A stretch of DNA of 64,000 bases from Curtobacterium sp. SGAir0471 (GTDB lineage: Bacteria > Actinomycetota > Actinomycetes > Actinomycetales > Microbacteriaceae), in assembly GCF_005490985.1 (NCBI RefSeq), contig NZ_CP027869.1:2480001-2544000 (forward strand), written 5' to 3'. Shown here piece after piece: positions 24,725 through 33,272 of the stretch. The notes under the pieces are model-generated. The model saw only the letters and a program-made list of their open reading frames with translations. It did no database searches and was not told the DNA's origin. A program made the translations under genes and the position numbers. How positions within the stretch are numbered: the stretch's first letter is position 1; every line of letters starts with the position of its first letter.

Positions 24725-24766
24725 AGCACCGCGGGCCCCAGAGGGGGGACGGGGCCGCGCGGTGCT
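24725..24766. terminator. Hairpin in the 24.5-24.8 kb gap
   Basis: AGCACCGCG (24725-24733) pairs with CGCGGTGCT further right, with GC-rich inner pairing. It lies just after the stop of the small minus-strand gene. Upstream in the same gap GTCCGGCGCCGGAC (24683-24696) is a perfect 14-bp palindrome and GGCGCCGG is repeated; no gene is seen in 24538-24780. Confidence 0.5.
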
Positions 24767-24780
24767 GGCTTCGGGTCAGG

Positions 24781-25050
24781 TCACCAGGGCTGTTCGACGT
24801 CCCCTCGGTACCGGTCCGCCTCGCTCGGTGCGGGCAGGGATCGACGGACTGCCGCGGTGCCGACGGTCGGGGTCAGGGCGCTCGCGACGGTGGCGAGTGC
24901 GCCCACGGTCGCGATCACCCCGAGCGGGGCGGTGCCGAGGTCGTGCTGCGCGGCGAGGGCGAGGGCCACCACGGTCGCCGGCGCCGGCAGGAGCTGGACC
25001 GCCCGGAAGGGGGCCTCCCGTCGGTGCCGAGTCGTGATCGCGTTCGCCAT
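24781..25050 (-). CDS. Small putative membrane protein
   Basis: 89 residues. One clear hydrophobic hairpin, AVQLLPAPATVVALALAAQH then APLGVIATVGALATVASALT, between a basic N terminus and an acidic C terminus (EADRYRGDVEQPW). Third codon positions are strongly G/C, supporting coding. Ribosome site weak (GGAGCC). No family recognised; it follows nothing on its strand closely and precedes a strong hairpin. Confidence 0.55.
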   Translation of the reverse strand: MANAITTRHRREAPFRAVQLLPAPATVVALALAAQHDLGTAPLGVIATVGALATVASALTPTVGTAAVRRSLPAPSEADRYRGDVEQPW

Positions 25051-25119
25051 GGCTCCATGGTGACGGAGGATCGCTGTCCGCAGAAGGGGGGACATCACCC
25101 CAACTGTGGAGGAGAACGT

Positions 25120-26304
25120 CTAGTACACCCCTCCGAGGTCACGCACGGCAGCGACCGCCGCGGCGACGGCTCCGACGACCACGGGCACGTCCGCCTCGGT
25201 GAGCCCGGCGTCGAAGGTGAGTCGCAGGGCCGTCCGTGCGGTGTCCTCCGGGAGACCGATCGCGGTGAGGACGTGCGAGGCCTCGGTGCTCCCCGCGGCA
25301 CAGGCGCTGCCGGACGAGGACACGACGTCACGGGCCTCGAGCTCGAGCAGCACGGTCTCGCCGTTGACCGCGGCGGGACCGCCGGGCACCGCCGGGAAGC
25401 AGAACGAGGCGTGCCCCGGGAGCCGACGCGAGCCGGGCACGCTCGGTGCGGCTCCGGTCAGCACGGCACCGGGGACCGACGCCAGGACCCCCTCGACGAC
25501 GGCGTCGCGGGTCGTCGTCGCCCGGTCGGCGTGGGCGTCCCTGGAACCCTCGACGAGCGACACCGCGGTCGCGAGGGCGACCGCTCCCGCGACGTCCTCG
25601 GTGCCGGACCGTCTCCCCCGTTCCTGTCCTCCACCGTGCAGCAGCGGCTCGAGCGGCACACCGCCACGGACGGCCAGCGCACCGGTGCCCTTCGGCGCGC
25701 CGAGCTTGTGCCCGGAGAACGAGACCGCGTCGACACCGAGCAGGTCGAGCCCGATCGGCAGCCACGGCGCGCTCTGCACCGCGTCGGTGTGGAACCGGGC
25801 GCCGACACCGTGCGCGACCGCCGCGAGTGCCGGCAGGTCCTGCACGGTGCCGATCTCGTTGTCGGCGTGCGCCACCGACACCAGGGTGGTGTCCGGACGG
25901 ACGGCCCGGGCGAGCGCCTCGGGCGTCACCGTCCCGTCGCGCTCGACCGGCACGAGCGTGACCGTGAACCCGTGGTGGCGCTCGAGGTACCGGCAGCTCT
26001 CGAGCACCGCCTCGTGCTCGATCGCGCTCGTCACGACGTGCCGGCCACGGGGTGCCGCGAGTGCGATCCCCTTCACGGCGGTGTTCGCGCCCTCGGTGCC
26101 GCCGGTGGTCAGGACGACCTCGCCCGGCCGGCACCCGAGGAACCGGGCGATCGTCGCGCGGGCGTCGGCGAGCCCCCGTGCCGCGGCGTCGCCGACCCCG
26201 TGCGTCGAGGACGGGTTGCCGAACACGCCCGTCAGGTACGGCCACATGGCCTCGAGGACCTCGCGGCGGACCGGCGTGGTCGCGGCGCGGTCGAGGTAGA
26301 ACAC
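25120..26304 (-). CDS. Cysteine desulfurase (NAD-operon type)
   Basis: PLP enzyme taking sulfur from cysteine as a persulfide, here presumably for the [4Fe-4S] cluster of NadA. 394 residues. YLDRAATTPVRREVLEAMWP at the N terminus, TTGGTEGANTAVKGIALA, SAIEHEAVLESCRYLE, VDAVSFSGHKLGAPKGTGAL (Schiff-base Lys in S-G-H-K) and SSSGSACAAGSTEASHVLTA (catalytic Cys). GTG start lies two bases after the nadC stop, so it is the last gene of nrtR-nadA-nadB-nadC. Often named NifS/IscS-like; a housekeeping role is less likely given context. Confidence 0.95.
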   Translation of the reverse strand: MFYLDRAATTPVRREVLEAMWPYLTGVFGNPSSTHGVGDAAARGLADARATIARFLGCRPGEVVLTTGGTEGANTAVKGIALAAPRGRHVVTSAIEHEAVLESCRYLERHHGFTVTLVPVERDGTVTPEALARAVRPDTTLVSVAHADNEIGTVQDLPALAAVAHGVGARFHTDAVQSAPWLPIGLDLLGVDAVSFSGHKLGAPKGTGALAVRGGVPLEPLLHGGGQERGRRSGTEDVAGAVALATAVSLVEGSRDAHADRATTTRDAVVEGVLASVPGAVLTGAAPSVPGSRRLPGHASFCFPAVPGGPAAVNGETVLLELEARDVVSSSGSACAAGSTEASHVLTAIGLPEDTARTALRLTFDAGLTEADVPVVVGAVAAAVAAVRDLGGVY

Positions 26305-26306
26305 CG

Positions 26307-27275
26307 TCAGGCGCCGGTCGCGTCGACGTCGCCACCGGCGGACGCGCCGGTCACGTCGACGTCGAGCCCGAGGTCGAGCGCCCGGGCCGAGTGGGTCAGT
26401 GCCCCGACCGAGACGACGTCCACCCCGGTCCGCGCGATCGCGCCGACGGTCTCGAGCGACACGCCGCCCGAGGCCTCGACGAGTGCGCGGCCGGCGACCT
26501 GGTGCACGCCCTCGACGAGCTGCTCCGCTGTGAAGTTGTCGAGCATGATCGTGTCGACCCCGGCGGACACCACGGCCTCGACCTGGTCGAGCCGGTCCAC
26601 CTCGACCTCGAGGTGGACCGTGTGCCCGAGCCGACGGCGGGCGTCACGCACGGCGTCGCCGATCGGGGTGCCGCCGGCGAGCAGCACGGCCAGGTGGTTG
26701 TCCTTGGCGAGGACGGCGTCGGACAGCGAGTTCCGGTGGTTGTGCCCGCCGCCGCAGCGCACGGCGTACCGCTCGACCGCACGGAGGCCCGGCGTCGTCT
26801 TGCGGGTGTCGGCGATCCGGGTCCCCGTCCCCGCGACCGCCGCGACGTACCGCGCGGTGACCGTCGCGATGCCGGACATCCGCTGCACCAGGTTGAGCCC
26901 GACGCGCTCGGCGCGCAGGACCGAGCGGGCGGGCCCCACGACGGTCGCCAGCACCTGCCCGGCCGCGAAGGTCGCGCCGTCGGCGAGGTGCAGCTCGGTC
27001 CGCACCGCGGGGTCGACGGCGTGCATCACGGCCGCGAACACCGCACCGCCGGACAGCACGCCGGGCTCGCGGGCGGCCAGGGTCGCGGTCGCCCGGGCGT
27101 CGACGGGGATGAGCGTCTCGCTGGTGACGTCGCCCCACGGCGCGTCCTCCTCGAGCGCGGTCTCGATCACGCGGCGCAGGGCGTGCGGCGGGATCGCCCC
27201 GGGGTCGGACGGTCCGGTGGGACGGCCACCGGCCACGGCGGTGGCACCGGCTGCTGCGGGGACGGTGGTGGTCAT
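26307..27275 (-). CDS. nadC: Quinolinate phosphoribosyltransferase (carboxylating)
   Basis: Converts quinolinate and PRPP to nicotinate mononucleotide with loss of CO2. 322 residues, slightly longer than usual because of Ala/Gly-rich and Asp/Gly-rich ends. LEEDAPWGDVTSETLIP, LNLVQRMSGIATVTARYVA, IADTRKTTPGLRAVERYAV with CGGGHNHRNSLSDAVLAKDN (PRPP and quinolinate binding), LEVEVDRLDQVEAVVSAG, DTIMLDNFT and VEASGGVSLETV are all standard. ATG overlaps the nadB stop as ATGA. Confidence 0.97.
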   Translation of the reverse strand: MTTTVPAAAGATAVAGGRPTGPSDPGAIPPHALRRVIETALEEDAPWGDVTSETLIPVDARATATLAAREPGVLSGGAVFAAVMHAVDPAVRTELHLADGATFAAGQVLATVVGPARSVLRAERVGLNLVQRMSGIATVTARYVAAVAGTGTRIADTRKTTPGLRAVERYAVRCGGGHNHRNSLSDAVLAKDNHLAVLLAGGTPIGDAVRDARRRLGHTVHLEVEVDRLDQVEAVVSAGVDTIMLDNFTAEQLVEGVHQVAGRALVEASGGVSLETVGAIARTGVDVVSVGALTHSARALDLGLDVDVTGASAGGDVDATGA

Positions 27276-29047
27276 GCGGGGACTCCCTGCTGGACGAGGG
27301 CGGTGCTGTCGGACGGCGTGGTGCTGACGGGTCGGTCGGCGCGGTCGACCGGGGCGCGTCCCGTGGCGACGGCGCGGGCCCAGCCGACGGACACCGGCGC
27401 GGACGGGTCGGTGTCCGGGTGGTCGGTCCGGGCGTGCGCGCCACGGGACTCGGCGCGGGCCTCGGCGGCGAGCGCGGTGATCCGCGCCAGGTCGAGCAGG
27501 GCACGGTCCTCGTGGTCCCGCACCGAACGCGCCACCGGCGGACGCAGGGCGGCGAGCGCCCGACGCGCGGCCGCCAGTCCGTCCGCGTCACGGAGCAGGC
27601 CGACCCGCTCCGTCATCTCGGTCTGCACCGCCTGCCGGAGGTGGGCGGCACGGTCGGGGTGGGCGGAGCCTCCAGGCCGTCGACGGCGGTCGGTCCGGTA
27701 CGGCGTTGCGTCCGGAACGGTCGTGTGCCGCTCCGTCGTGTCCGGTCCCGTTCCGTCCGGCCGGGAGGCACCACGCGGGTCCGCCACGTCACCCACCCGG
27801 TCGTCGGGCACGGTGTGCACCGGCAGGGTCGCGTCGCCGCGCAGGCGCAACTGCGCCGGTCGCGGTGCACCGATCGCGTCGGCGGTTCGCACGCCGAACA
27901 CGAGGCCCTCGAGCAGCGAGTTCGACGCGAGGCGGTTGGCGCCGTGGACGCCGGTGCAGGCGGCCTCACCGACGGCGAGGAGTCCGGGCAGGCTCGTGCG
28001 GCCCTCGCTGTCGGTGGCGATCCCACCCATCGCGTAGTGCGCGGCGGGGGCGACCGGCACGCCCTCGCGGGTCCAGTCGAAGCCGGCCGCACGGGTGGCG
28101 CGGGTCAGCCCGGGGAAGCGCGCGACGAGCCGGTCCGCGCCGAGCCCCGTCGCGTCGAGGAGCACGGGGGCGCCGCCCTGGTCGCGGACGGTGGCCGCGA
28201 TGCCGCGGGCGACCACGTCGCGCGGGGCGAGTTCGGCGTCCGGGTGCACGGCGGTCATGAAGCGCCGGCCGGTCGCGTCGCGGAGGACGGCGCCCTCGCC
28301 GCGGACCGCCTCGGACAGGAGCCCGCCGTCCGGGACGGCCAGCCGGGTCGGGTGGAACTGGACGAACTCCAGGTCGGCGAGGACGGCACCGGCACGCCAG
28401 GCGGCGGCGACCCCGTCCCCCGTCGCGACCAGCGGGTTCGTCGTCTCGCGGTACAGGTGCCCGGCACCCCCGGAGGCGACGACGACCGTGTCGGCGTCGA
28501 TCCGTCGGGGCTCGCCGAGCAGGTCGAGCACGTCGACGCCGACGACGGCGCCGTCGCGGACGACGAGGTCGGTGAGGCAGGTGCGCTCCAGCACCGTGAC
28601 GTGCCGGCGGAGCAGGGCGGCGACGAGGGTGCGCTCGACGGCCGCCCCGGTGGCGTCGCCGTCGGCGTGCACGACCCGCCAGCGTGCGTGCGCGGCCTCG
28701 CGCCCGCGGGCGAGGTCGTCGCCGTGGCGGTCGAGCGAGTCCGGGTCGGTCGTCCGGTCGAACGGCACACCCAGTGCGAGCAGGTCGCGGACGCGCGCCG
28801 GGCCGTCGGCGCAGAGCAGTGCGACGGCGCGCGCGTCCGCGCTCCCGACGGCCGCGGTGTGGGTGTCGTGCTCGTGCAGGGCGACGGTGTCGTCGGCGCC
28901 GAGCGCGACGGCGATGCCGCCCTGGGCGGCGGCGGTGGCGCCGTCGGCGAGCCCGCCCTTCGTCACCAGGGTGACGTCGTGGCGGGCGCTGGCGCGGATC
29001 GCGGCGGTGAGCCCGGCGATGCCGGACCCGACGATGACGACGTGCAC
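27272..29047 (-). CDS. nadB: L-aspartate oxidase
   Basis: FAD enzyme making iminoaspartate, which NadA turns into quinolinate. 591 residues. VVIVGSGIAGLTAAIRASAR is the FAD dinucleotide loop; KGGLADGATAAAQGGIAVAL, EFVQFHPTRLAVPDGG, LLSEAVRGEGAVLRDATGRR, HYAMGGIATDSEGRTSLPGL and HGANRLASNSLLEGLVFG are family blocks. It is longer than usual owing to an Arg/Asp/Thr-rich insert (about residues 400-455, around 27640-27790) between the flavin and C-terminal helical domains. Operon nrtR-nadA-nadB-nadC-desulfurase. GTG start. Confidence 0.96.
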   Translation of the reverse strand: MHVVIVGSGIAGLTAAIRASARHDVTLVTKGGLADGATAAAQGGIAVALGADDTVALHEHDTHTAAVGSADARAVALLCADGPARVRDLLALGVPFDRTTDPDSLDRHGDDLARGREAAHARWRVVHADGDATGAAVERTLVAALLRRHVTVLERTCLTDLVVRDGAVVGVDVLDLLGEPRRIDADTVVVASGGAGHLYRETTNPLVATGDGVAAAWRAGAVLADLEFVQFHPTRLAVPDGGLLSEAVRGEGAVLRDATGRRFMTAVHPDAELAPRDVVARGIAATVRDQGGAPVLLDATGLGADRLVARFPGLTRATRAAGFDWTREGVPVAPAAHYAMGGIATDSEGRTSLPGLLAVGEAACTGVHGANRLASNSLLEGLVFGVRTADAIGAPRPAQLRLRGDATLPVHTVPDDRVGDVADPRGASRPDGTGPDTTERHTTVPDATPYRTDRRRRPGGSAHPDRAAHLRQAVQTEMTERVGLLRDADGLAAARRALAALRPPVARSVRDHEDRALLDLARITALAAEARAESRGAHARTDHPDTDPSAPVSVGWARAVATGRAPVDRADRPVSTTPSDSTALVQQGVPA

Positions 29048-29081
29048 GGTGTGGTCCTCGGTGTCCTCGGTCGCCGGACCG

Positions 29082-30353
29082 TCAGCCGCGGGGCTTCGCG
29101 GCGAGCATGCGCTCGAGCGCGACCCTGGCGTCGGCCTGCACGTCGGCGGGGACCGTGATCTCGTTGAGGACCTCGCCGCGGACGAGGGCCTCGAGCACCC
29201 AGGCGAGGTAGCCCGGGTGGATCCGGTACATCGTCGAGCAGGGGCAGACGACCGGGTCGAGGCAGGTGATCCGGTGCTGCGGGTACTCGGCGGCGAGCCG
29301 GTTCACCATGTTGATCTCGGTGCCGATCGCGAACGACGTCGGCTCGGTGGCGGCTGCGACCGTGCGCCGGATGAGGTCGGTGCTGCCGGCGGCGTCCGCG
29401 GCGTCGACGACCGCCATCGGGCACTCGGGGTGCACGATGACCTGCACGCCCGGGTCCTCGCGCCGGGCCTGCTCGATCTGCTCGACCGTGAAGCGGCGGT
29501 GCACCGAGCAGAAGCCGTGCCAGAGGACCACCTGCGCGTCGAGCAGGGTCTGCTCGTCGTTGCCGCCGAGGGCCTTGCGGGGGTTCCACATCGGCATGCG
29601 GTCGGTGCTGATCCCCATCGCCTTCGCGGTGTTCCGGCCGAGGTGCTGGTCGGGGAAGAAGAGCACGCGCTGCCCGCGCTCGAACGCCCACTCGAGGACG
29701 GTCGCCGCGTTCGACGACGTGCAGACGATCCCGCCGTTCCGGCCGCAGAACGCCTTGAGGTCGGCGGCGGAGTTCATGTACGTGACCGGGATGACCGGGA
29801 CGCGGCCGTCGGCGTCGGGCGCCGTGCCGTAGACGGCGGTGAGCTCGGCCCACGCGGCCTCGACGCTGTCGATGTCGGCCATGTCCGCCATGGAGCAGCC
29901 GGCGGCGAGGTTCGGCAGGATCACGCGCTGGTCGTCGCGGGCGAGGATGTCCGCCGTCTCCGCCATGAAGTGCACGCCGCAGAACACGATGGCCTCGGCG
30001 TCCGGCTTCGTCAGGGCGGCGTTGGCCAGCTGGAACGAGTCGCCGAGGAAGTCCGCGTGCCGGACGACCTCGTCGCGCTGGTAGAAGTGCCCGAGCACGA
30101 CGACCCGGTCCCCCAGTGTCGCCTTCGCCCGCTCGATGCGCGCGCGCAGCTCGTCGTCGCTCGCGGTCTTGTACTCGTCGGGGAGCTGCCCCTGTCGCGG
30201 TGCCGAGGTCGGGATGACGTCGGACATCGACGAGCCGGGACCGTAGCCGGGACGGCTGTCGAAGTCCCACGTCGGTGCGGCGAGGTCGGGCGTGCAGGTG
30301 CTGCCCGCGACGGCGCCGTTGGAGATGCGCTCGATGGTGACGGCGATGGACAC
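29082..30353 (-). CDS. nadA: Quinolinate synthase A
   Basis: [4Fe-4S] enzyme condensing iminoaspartate with dihydroxyacetone phosphate to quinolinate. 423 residues, the long actinobacterial type with an N-terminal extension ending RPGYGPGSSMSDVIPTSAPR. VVVLGHFYQRDEVVRHADFL, AIVFCGVHFMAETADIL, PNLAAGCSMADMADID and the three cluster cysteines (FCGVHF, HPECPMAV, DPVVCPCSTM regions) are visible. GTG at 30353 has AGGA eight bases upstream and starts eight bases after the nrtR stop. Confidence 0.97.
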   Translation of the reverse strand: MSIAVTIERISNGAVAGSTCTPDLAAPTWDFDSRPGYGPGSSMSDVIPTSAPRQGQLPDEYKTASDDELRARIERAKATLGDRVVVLGHFYQRDEVVRHADFLGDSFQLANAALTKPDAEAIVFCGVHFMAETADILARDDQRVILPNLAAGCSMADMADIDSVEAAWAELTAVYGTAPDADGRVPVIPVTYMNSAADLKAFCGRNGGIVCTSSNAATVLEWAFERGQRVLFFPDQHLGRNTAKAMGISTDRMPMWNPRKALGGNDEQTLLDAQVVLWHGFCSVHRRFTVEQIEQARREDPGVQVIVHPECPMAVVDAADAAGSTDLIRRTVAAATEPTSFAIGTEINMVNRLAAEYPQHRITCLDPVVCPCSTMYRIHPGYLAWVLEALVRGEVLNEITVPADVQADARVALERMLAAKPRG

Positions 30354-30361
30354 GGTGGTTC

Positions 30362-31120
30362 CTATCGGTTTGAGGTGGACCGCGGCGGCAGGACCGTGGC
30401 CAGGGCCGTGGCCCCGGGCGTGGTCCGGGTCGTGGTGTCGGTCAGCGGACCGTTGTCCGCGTAGGCCAGGTCGGGGTTCGAGCGGTACAGCCGGGCCGGC
30501 CGGTGCCGGTCGCCGCTCGTGGTCTCGTCGGTGGGCAGGATCGCGTCGGTCCGCTCGACCTGGCGCCGGAAGTTCGCGGGGTCGAGGGTGCGGCCGAGCA
30601 CCGCCTCGTACACACCCCGGAGCTCGGCGAGGGTGAAGCGGTCGCCGAGGAAGGCCTGCGCGATCCGCGAGTACGACATCTTGTTGCGCAGTCGCCAGAG
30701 GGCGTACTCGACGATGCGGTCGTGGTCGAACGCGAGCGCCGGGTGCTCGTCGGCGAGGAACCACCGGACGTTCCAGTCGTCGGGGACGGACTCGGCCTCG
30801 TCCGGGTGCACGAGCGCCCAGTAGACGATGGACACGACCCGGCTCGGCGAGCGGTCGACGTCGCCGAACGCGTAGAGCTGCTCCAGGTACCGCGGTTGCA
30901 CGTTCGTCGTCTCGCGCAGGCGTGCGGCGGCGGAGTCCTCGAGCCCCTCGTCCGGACCGACCCAGCCGCCCGGCAGCGCCCACGAGCCCTCGAACGGGTC
31001 GGTCACGCGGCGCACCAGCGGCATCCACAGCGCCGGGGCCCCGGTGTCGGGGTGCGGGCGCAGGGCGACGATCACGGTGGAGACCGCGACGCGGATGGTG
31101 GTGGAATCAGTTTGTGTCAT
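30362..31120 (-). CDS. nrtR: NrtR-type NAD regulator (degenerate Nudix + winged helix)
   Basis: 252 residues. Residues ~10-150 form a Nudix domain, LPGGWVGPDEGLEDSAAARL then RETTNV, in which the catalytic R-E-x-x-E-E is broken, as expected for a sensor that binds but does not cleave ADP-ribose. The rest is the NrtR winged helix (MSYSRIAQAFLGDRFTLAEL, NFRRQVERTDAILPT, RHRPARLYRS). NrtR represses NAD genes and is released by ADP-ribose. First gene of the nad operon. An AGTGT-N13-ACACT repeat lies just upstream. ATG at 31120 is the start; its ribosome site is weak. Confidence 0.92.
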   Translation of the reverse strand: MTQTDSTTIRVAVSTVIVALRPHPDTGAPALWMPLVRRVTDPFEGSWALPGGWVGPDEGLEDSAAARLRETTNVQPRYLEQLYAFGDVDRSPSRVVSIVYWALVHPDEAESVPDDWNVRWFLADEHPALAFDHDRIVEYALWRLRNKMSYSRIAQAFLGDRFTLAELRGVYEAVLGRTLDPANFRRQVERTDAILPTDETTSGDRHRPARLYRSNPDLAYADNGPLTDTTTRTTPGATALATVLPPRSTSNR

Positions 31121-31130
31121 GGTGACTCGA

Positions 31131-31153
31131 AGTGTTCGGGTTGCGTTGACACT
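31131..31153. promoter_or_regulatory. AGTGT-N13-ACACT inverted repeat before nrtR
   Basis: AGTGT (31131-31135) and ACACT (31149-31153) flank a T/G-rich centre, ten bases upstream of the nrtR ATG in the region shared with acyP. Position fits autoregulation by NrtR; the match to its actinobacterial consensus was not verified. Confidence 0.35.
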
Positions 31154-31220
31154 ATCACCGTTCACGAGACCGGAACAGACCCGTAACGCACCGGGGACCA
31201 CGCGTGCCTACATTGACGGC

Positions 31221-31502
31221 ATGACGACGGTGACGAGGGTGCACGCCGTGGTGTCCGGCTCGGTGCAGGGGGTCGGCTTCCGGTACTGGACCGCACGCAA
31301 GGCAGACGGACTGGAGCTCGACGGGTACGCCAGGAACCTGTTCGACGGGACGGTCGAGGTCGAGGCCGAGGGGCCGTCCGAATCGGTGCAGGCGCTCATG
31401 GCGTTCCTGCGCACCGGCCCGCCGACGGCCACGGTGACCGACGTCGCCGAGCGCAGCGTCGTGCCGCACGGCGACGGGGACGGGTTCGCGATCCTGCGCT
31501 GA
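31221..31502 (+). CDS. acyP: Acylphosphatase
   Basis: Hydrolyses acyl phosphates. 93 residues. VSGSVQGVGFRYWTARKADG holds the catalytic Arg in G-V-G-F-R, and LDGYARNLFDGTVEVEAEGP the catalytic Asn in R-N; PTATVTDVAER closes the fold. The ATG is six bases after TACATT, so probably leaderless. Divergent from nrtR; no functional link is implied. Confidence 0.95.
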   Translation: MTTVTRVHAVVSGSVQGVGFRYWTARKADGLELDGYARNLFDGTVEVEAEGPSESVQALMAFLRTGPPTATVTDVAERSVVPHGDGDGFAILR

Positions 31503-31656
31503 CCGCGGGCGAGGTCGCGCCGCGCATCCGGTCCGTGCGCTCGGTCCGTTCACGAGGACGACACACGGAAGCGGAATACTCGGATCCGTTCAGGCTGTTG
31601 CCTCGTCTGCGCAGTCCGCGCCCCCTCTGCACGCCGTCACTCCCCAGGAGCCCCGC

Positions 31657-33141
31657 ATGACCCAGGCCGTCGATTCCGCCCCGCGCACCGGGAGCGTCTC
31701 GCCGCCCTCCGCCGGCGAGACCAGGCTCGTGATCGGGCTCCTGCTCGTCTCGGCGTTCGTCGTCATCCTCAACGAGACGATCATGGGTGTGGCGCTGCCG
31801 CGGCTCATGGAGGACCTCGACATCTCCGCGGCGACGGGGCAGTGGCTCACCACGGGCTTCCTGCTGACCATGGCCGTCGTGATCCCGGTCACCGGCTTCC
31901 TGCTGCAGCGGTTCAGCACCCGGCAGATCTTCATCGCCGCGATGGCGCTCTTCTCGCTCGGCACGCTCGTCGCCCTGGCCGCACCCGGGTTCCCCGTGCT
32001 GCTCGTCGGCCGCATCGTGCAGGCCAGCGGGACCGCGATCATGATGCCGCTGCTCATGACCACCGTCCTCAACCTGGTCGAGCCGGCGCACCGCGGCCGG
32101 ATCATGGGAAACATCTCGATCGTCATCTCGGTCGCGCCGGCCGTCGGTCCGACCATCTCCGGCCTGATCCTCAACGCGTTCTCGTGGCGCTGGCTGTTCG
32201 GGTTCGTGCTGCCGATCGCCGTCGCCGCGCTCGTGCTCGGCATCCTCAAGGTCCGCAACGTGACCACGCCCCGACGCGCGCCGCTCGACGTCCTGTCGGT
32301 CGTGGTCTCCGCCGTCGCGTTCGGCGGGATCGTCTTCGGGCTGTCGAGCTTCGGCGAGGCCGGGTCGACCGGTCCGCTCGTCCCCGTCCTCGCCCTGGTG
32401 GTGGGCTTCGCGGCACTGGCGTTCTTCGTCGTCCGGCAGACCCGCCTGCAGCGCACCGACAGCGCCCTGCTCGACCTCCTGACCTTCCGCACGAAGGGCT
32501 TCACGGTCCCGATCGTGGCGATGGGCATCAGCTTCATGGCGATGTTCGGCACGCTCATCCTGCTGCCGATCTACCTGGAGCGCGTACTCGGGCTCGAGGT
32601 CCTGACCGTCGGGCTCCTGCTGCTGCCCGGTGGTCTGCTGATGGGGCTGCTCTCCCCCGTCGTCGGGCGCATCTACGACCGCCGCGGTCCCCGGGTGCTC
32701 CTCGTGCCGGGCTCGATCATCATCAGCGCGGTGCTGTGGGCGCTCTCCACGGTCGGCGTGGACACGAGCGTGTGGTTCGTCCTCGGCGCCCACGTCGTGC
32801 TGAGCATCGGGCTCGCGCTGACCTTCACGCCGCTGTTCACCGCCGCGCTCGGGGGTCTGCCGCCGAAGCTGTACTCGCACGGCAGCGCGGTGCTCGGCAC
32901 GACCCAGCAGCTCGCGGGTGCGGCGGGCACGGCGCTCTTCGTCACGCTCCTCACGATCGGTGCGGCCTCGGCGGGGGCCGACGCGGACGCCGCCGGGGTG
33001 GCCGCCGCGACCGCCTCGGGTGTGCAGACGGCGTTCCTGGTCGGTGGGGTCATCTCGCTGGTCGGCATCCTGACGTCGGCGTTCGTGCGCCGCCCGGCGA
33101 CGCCCGAGGGCGCCCCCGCCGGCGCTCCCGCGATGCACTGA
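31657..33141 (+). CDS. DHA2-family MFS transporter
   Basis: 494 residues, about 14 helices, proton-coupled exporter. ILNETIMGVALPRLMEDLDI is the helix 1 motif of the DHA2 family; TGFLLTMAVVIPVTGFLLQR, LVGRIVQASGTAIMMPLLMT and ISVAPAVGPTISGLILNAFS (antiporter motif C) follow. Similar to multidrug exporters of the lincomycin/EmrB group. ATG start with AGGAG nine bases upstream. Stand-alone; no regulator adjacent. Substrate not predictable. Confidence 0.94.
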   Translation: MTQAVDSAPRTGSVSPPSAGETRLVIGLLLVSAFVVILNETIMGVALPRLMEDLDISAATGQWLTTGFLLTMAVVIPVTGFLLQRFSTRQIFIAAMALFSLGTLVALAAPGFPVLLVGRIVQASGTAIMMPLLMTTVLNLVEPAHRGRIMGNISIVISVAPAVGPTISGLILNAFSWRWLFGFVLPIAVAALVLGILKVRNVTTPRRAPLDVLSVVVSAVAFGGIVFGLSSFGEAGSTGPLVPVLALVVGFAALAFFVVRQTRLQRTDSALLDLLTFRTKGFTVPIVAMGISFMAMFGTLILLPIYLERVLGLEVLTVGLLLLPGGLLMGLLSPVVGRIYDRRGPRVLLVPGSIIISAVLWALSTVGVDTSVWFVLGAHVVLSIGLALTFTPLFTAALGGLPPKLYSHGSAVLGTTQQLAGAAGTALFVTLLTIGAASAGADADAAGVAAATASGVQTAFLVGGVISLVGILTSAFVRRPATPEGAPAGAPAMH

Positions 33142-33152
33142 CCGGCGCTGGT

Positions 33153-33268
33153 CCGCGGTACCCCGTCGTCGACGGCGGGCACCGCGCCCTCGCCCGCGGT
33201 GCCCCGTCGACGACGTCGGGCACCGTCCCGGCCGCAGTGCCCCGTCGACGACGGCGTGGCATCGTGGG
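33153..33268. repeat. Three degenerate ~39-bp tandem repeats
   Basis: Units of the form CGCGGTGCCCCGTCGACGAC followed by GTCGGGCACCGTCCCGG are repeated about three times in the gap between the MFS gene and the alditol-oxidase-like gene. GTCGACGAC is common to all. No coding potential; no promoter is obvious in the last unit before the ATG at 33273. Confidence 0.5.
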
Positions 33269-33272
33269 CGGC

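Noticed and set aside
33153..33268. CRISPR array
   Set aside because: The repeats are degenerate, directly adjacent and lack unique spacers; no cas genes are nearby. The same applies to 38082-38204 and 51939-52001.
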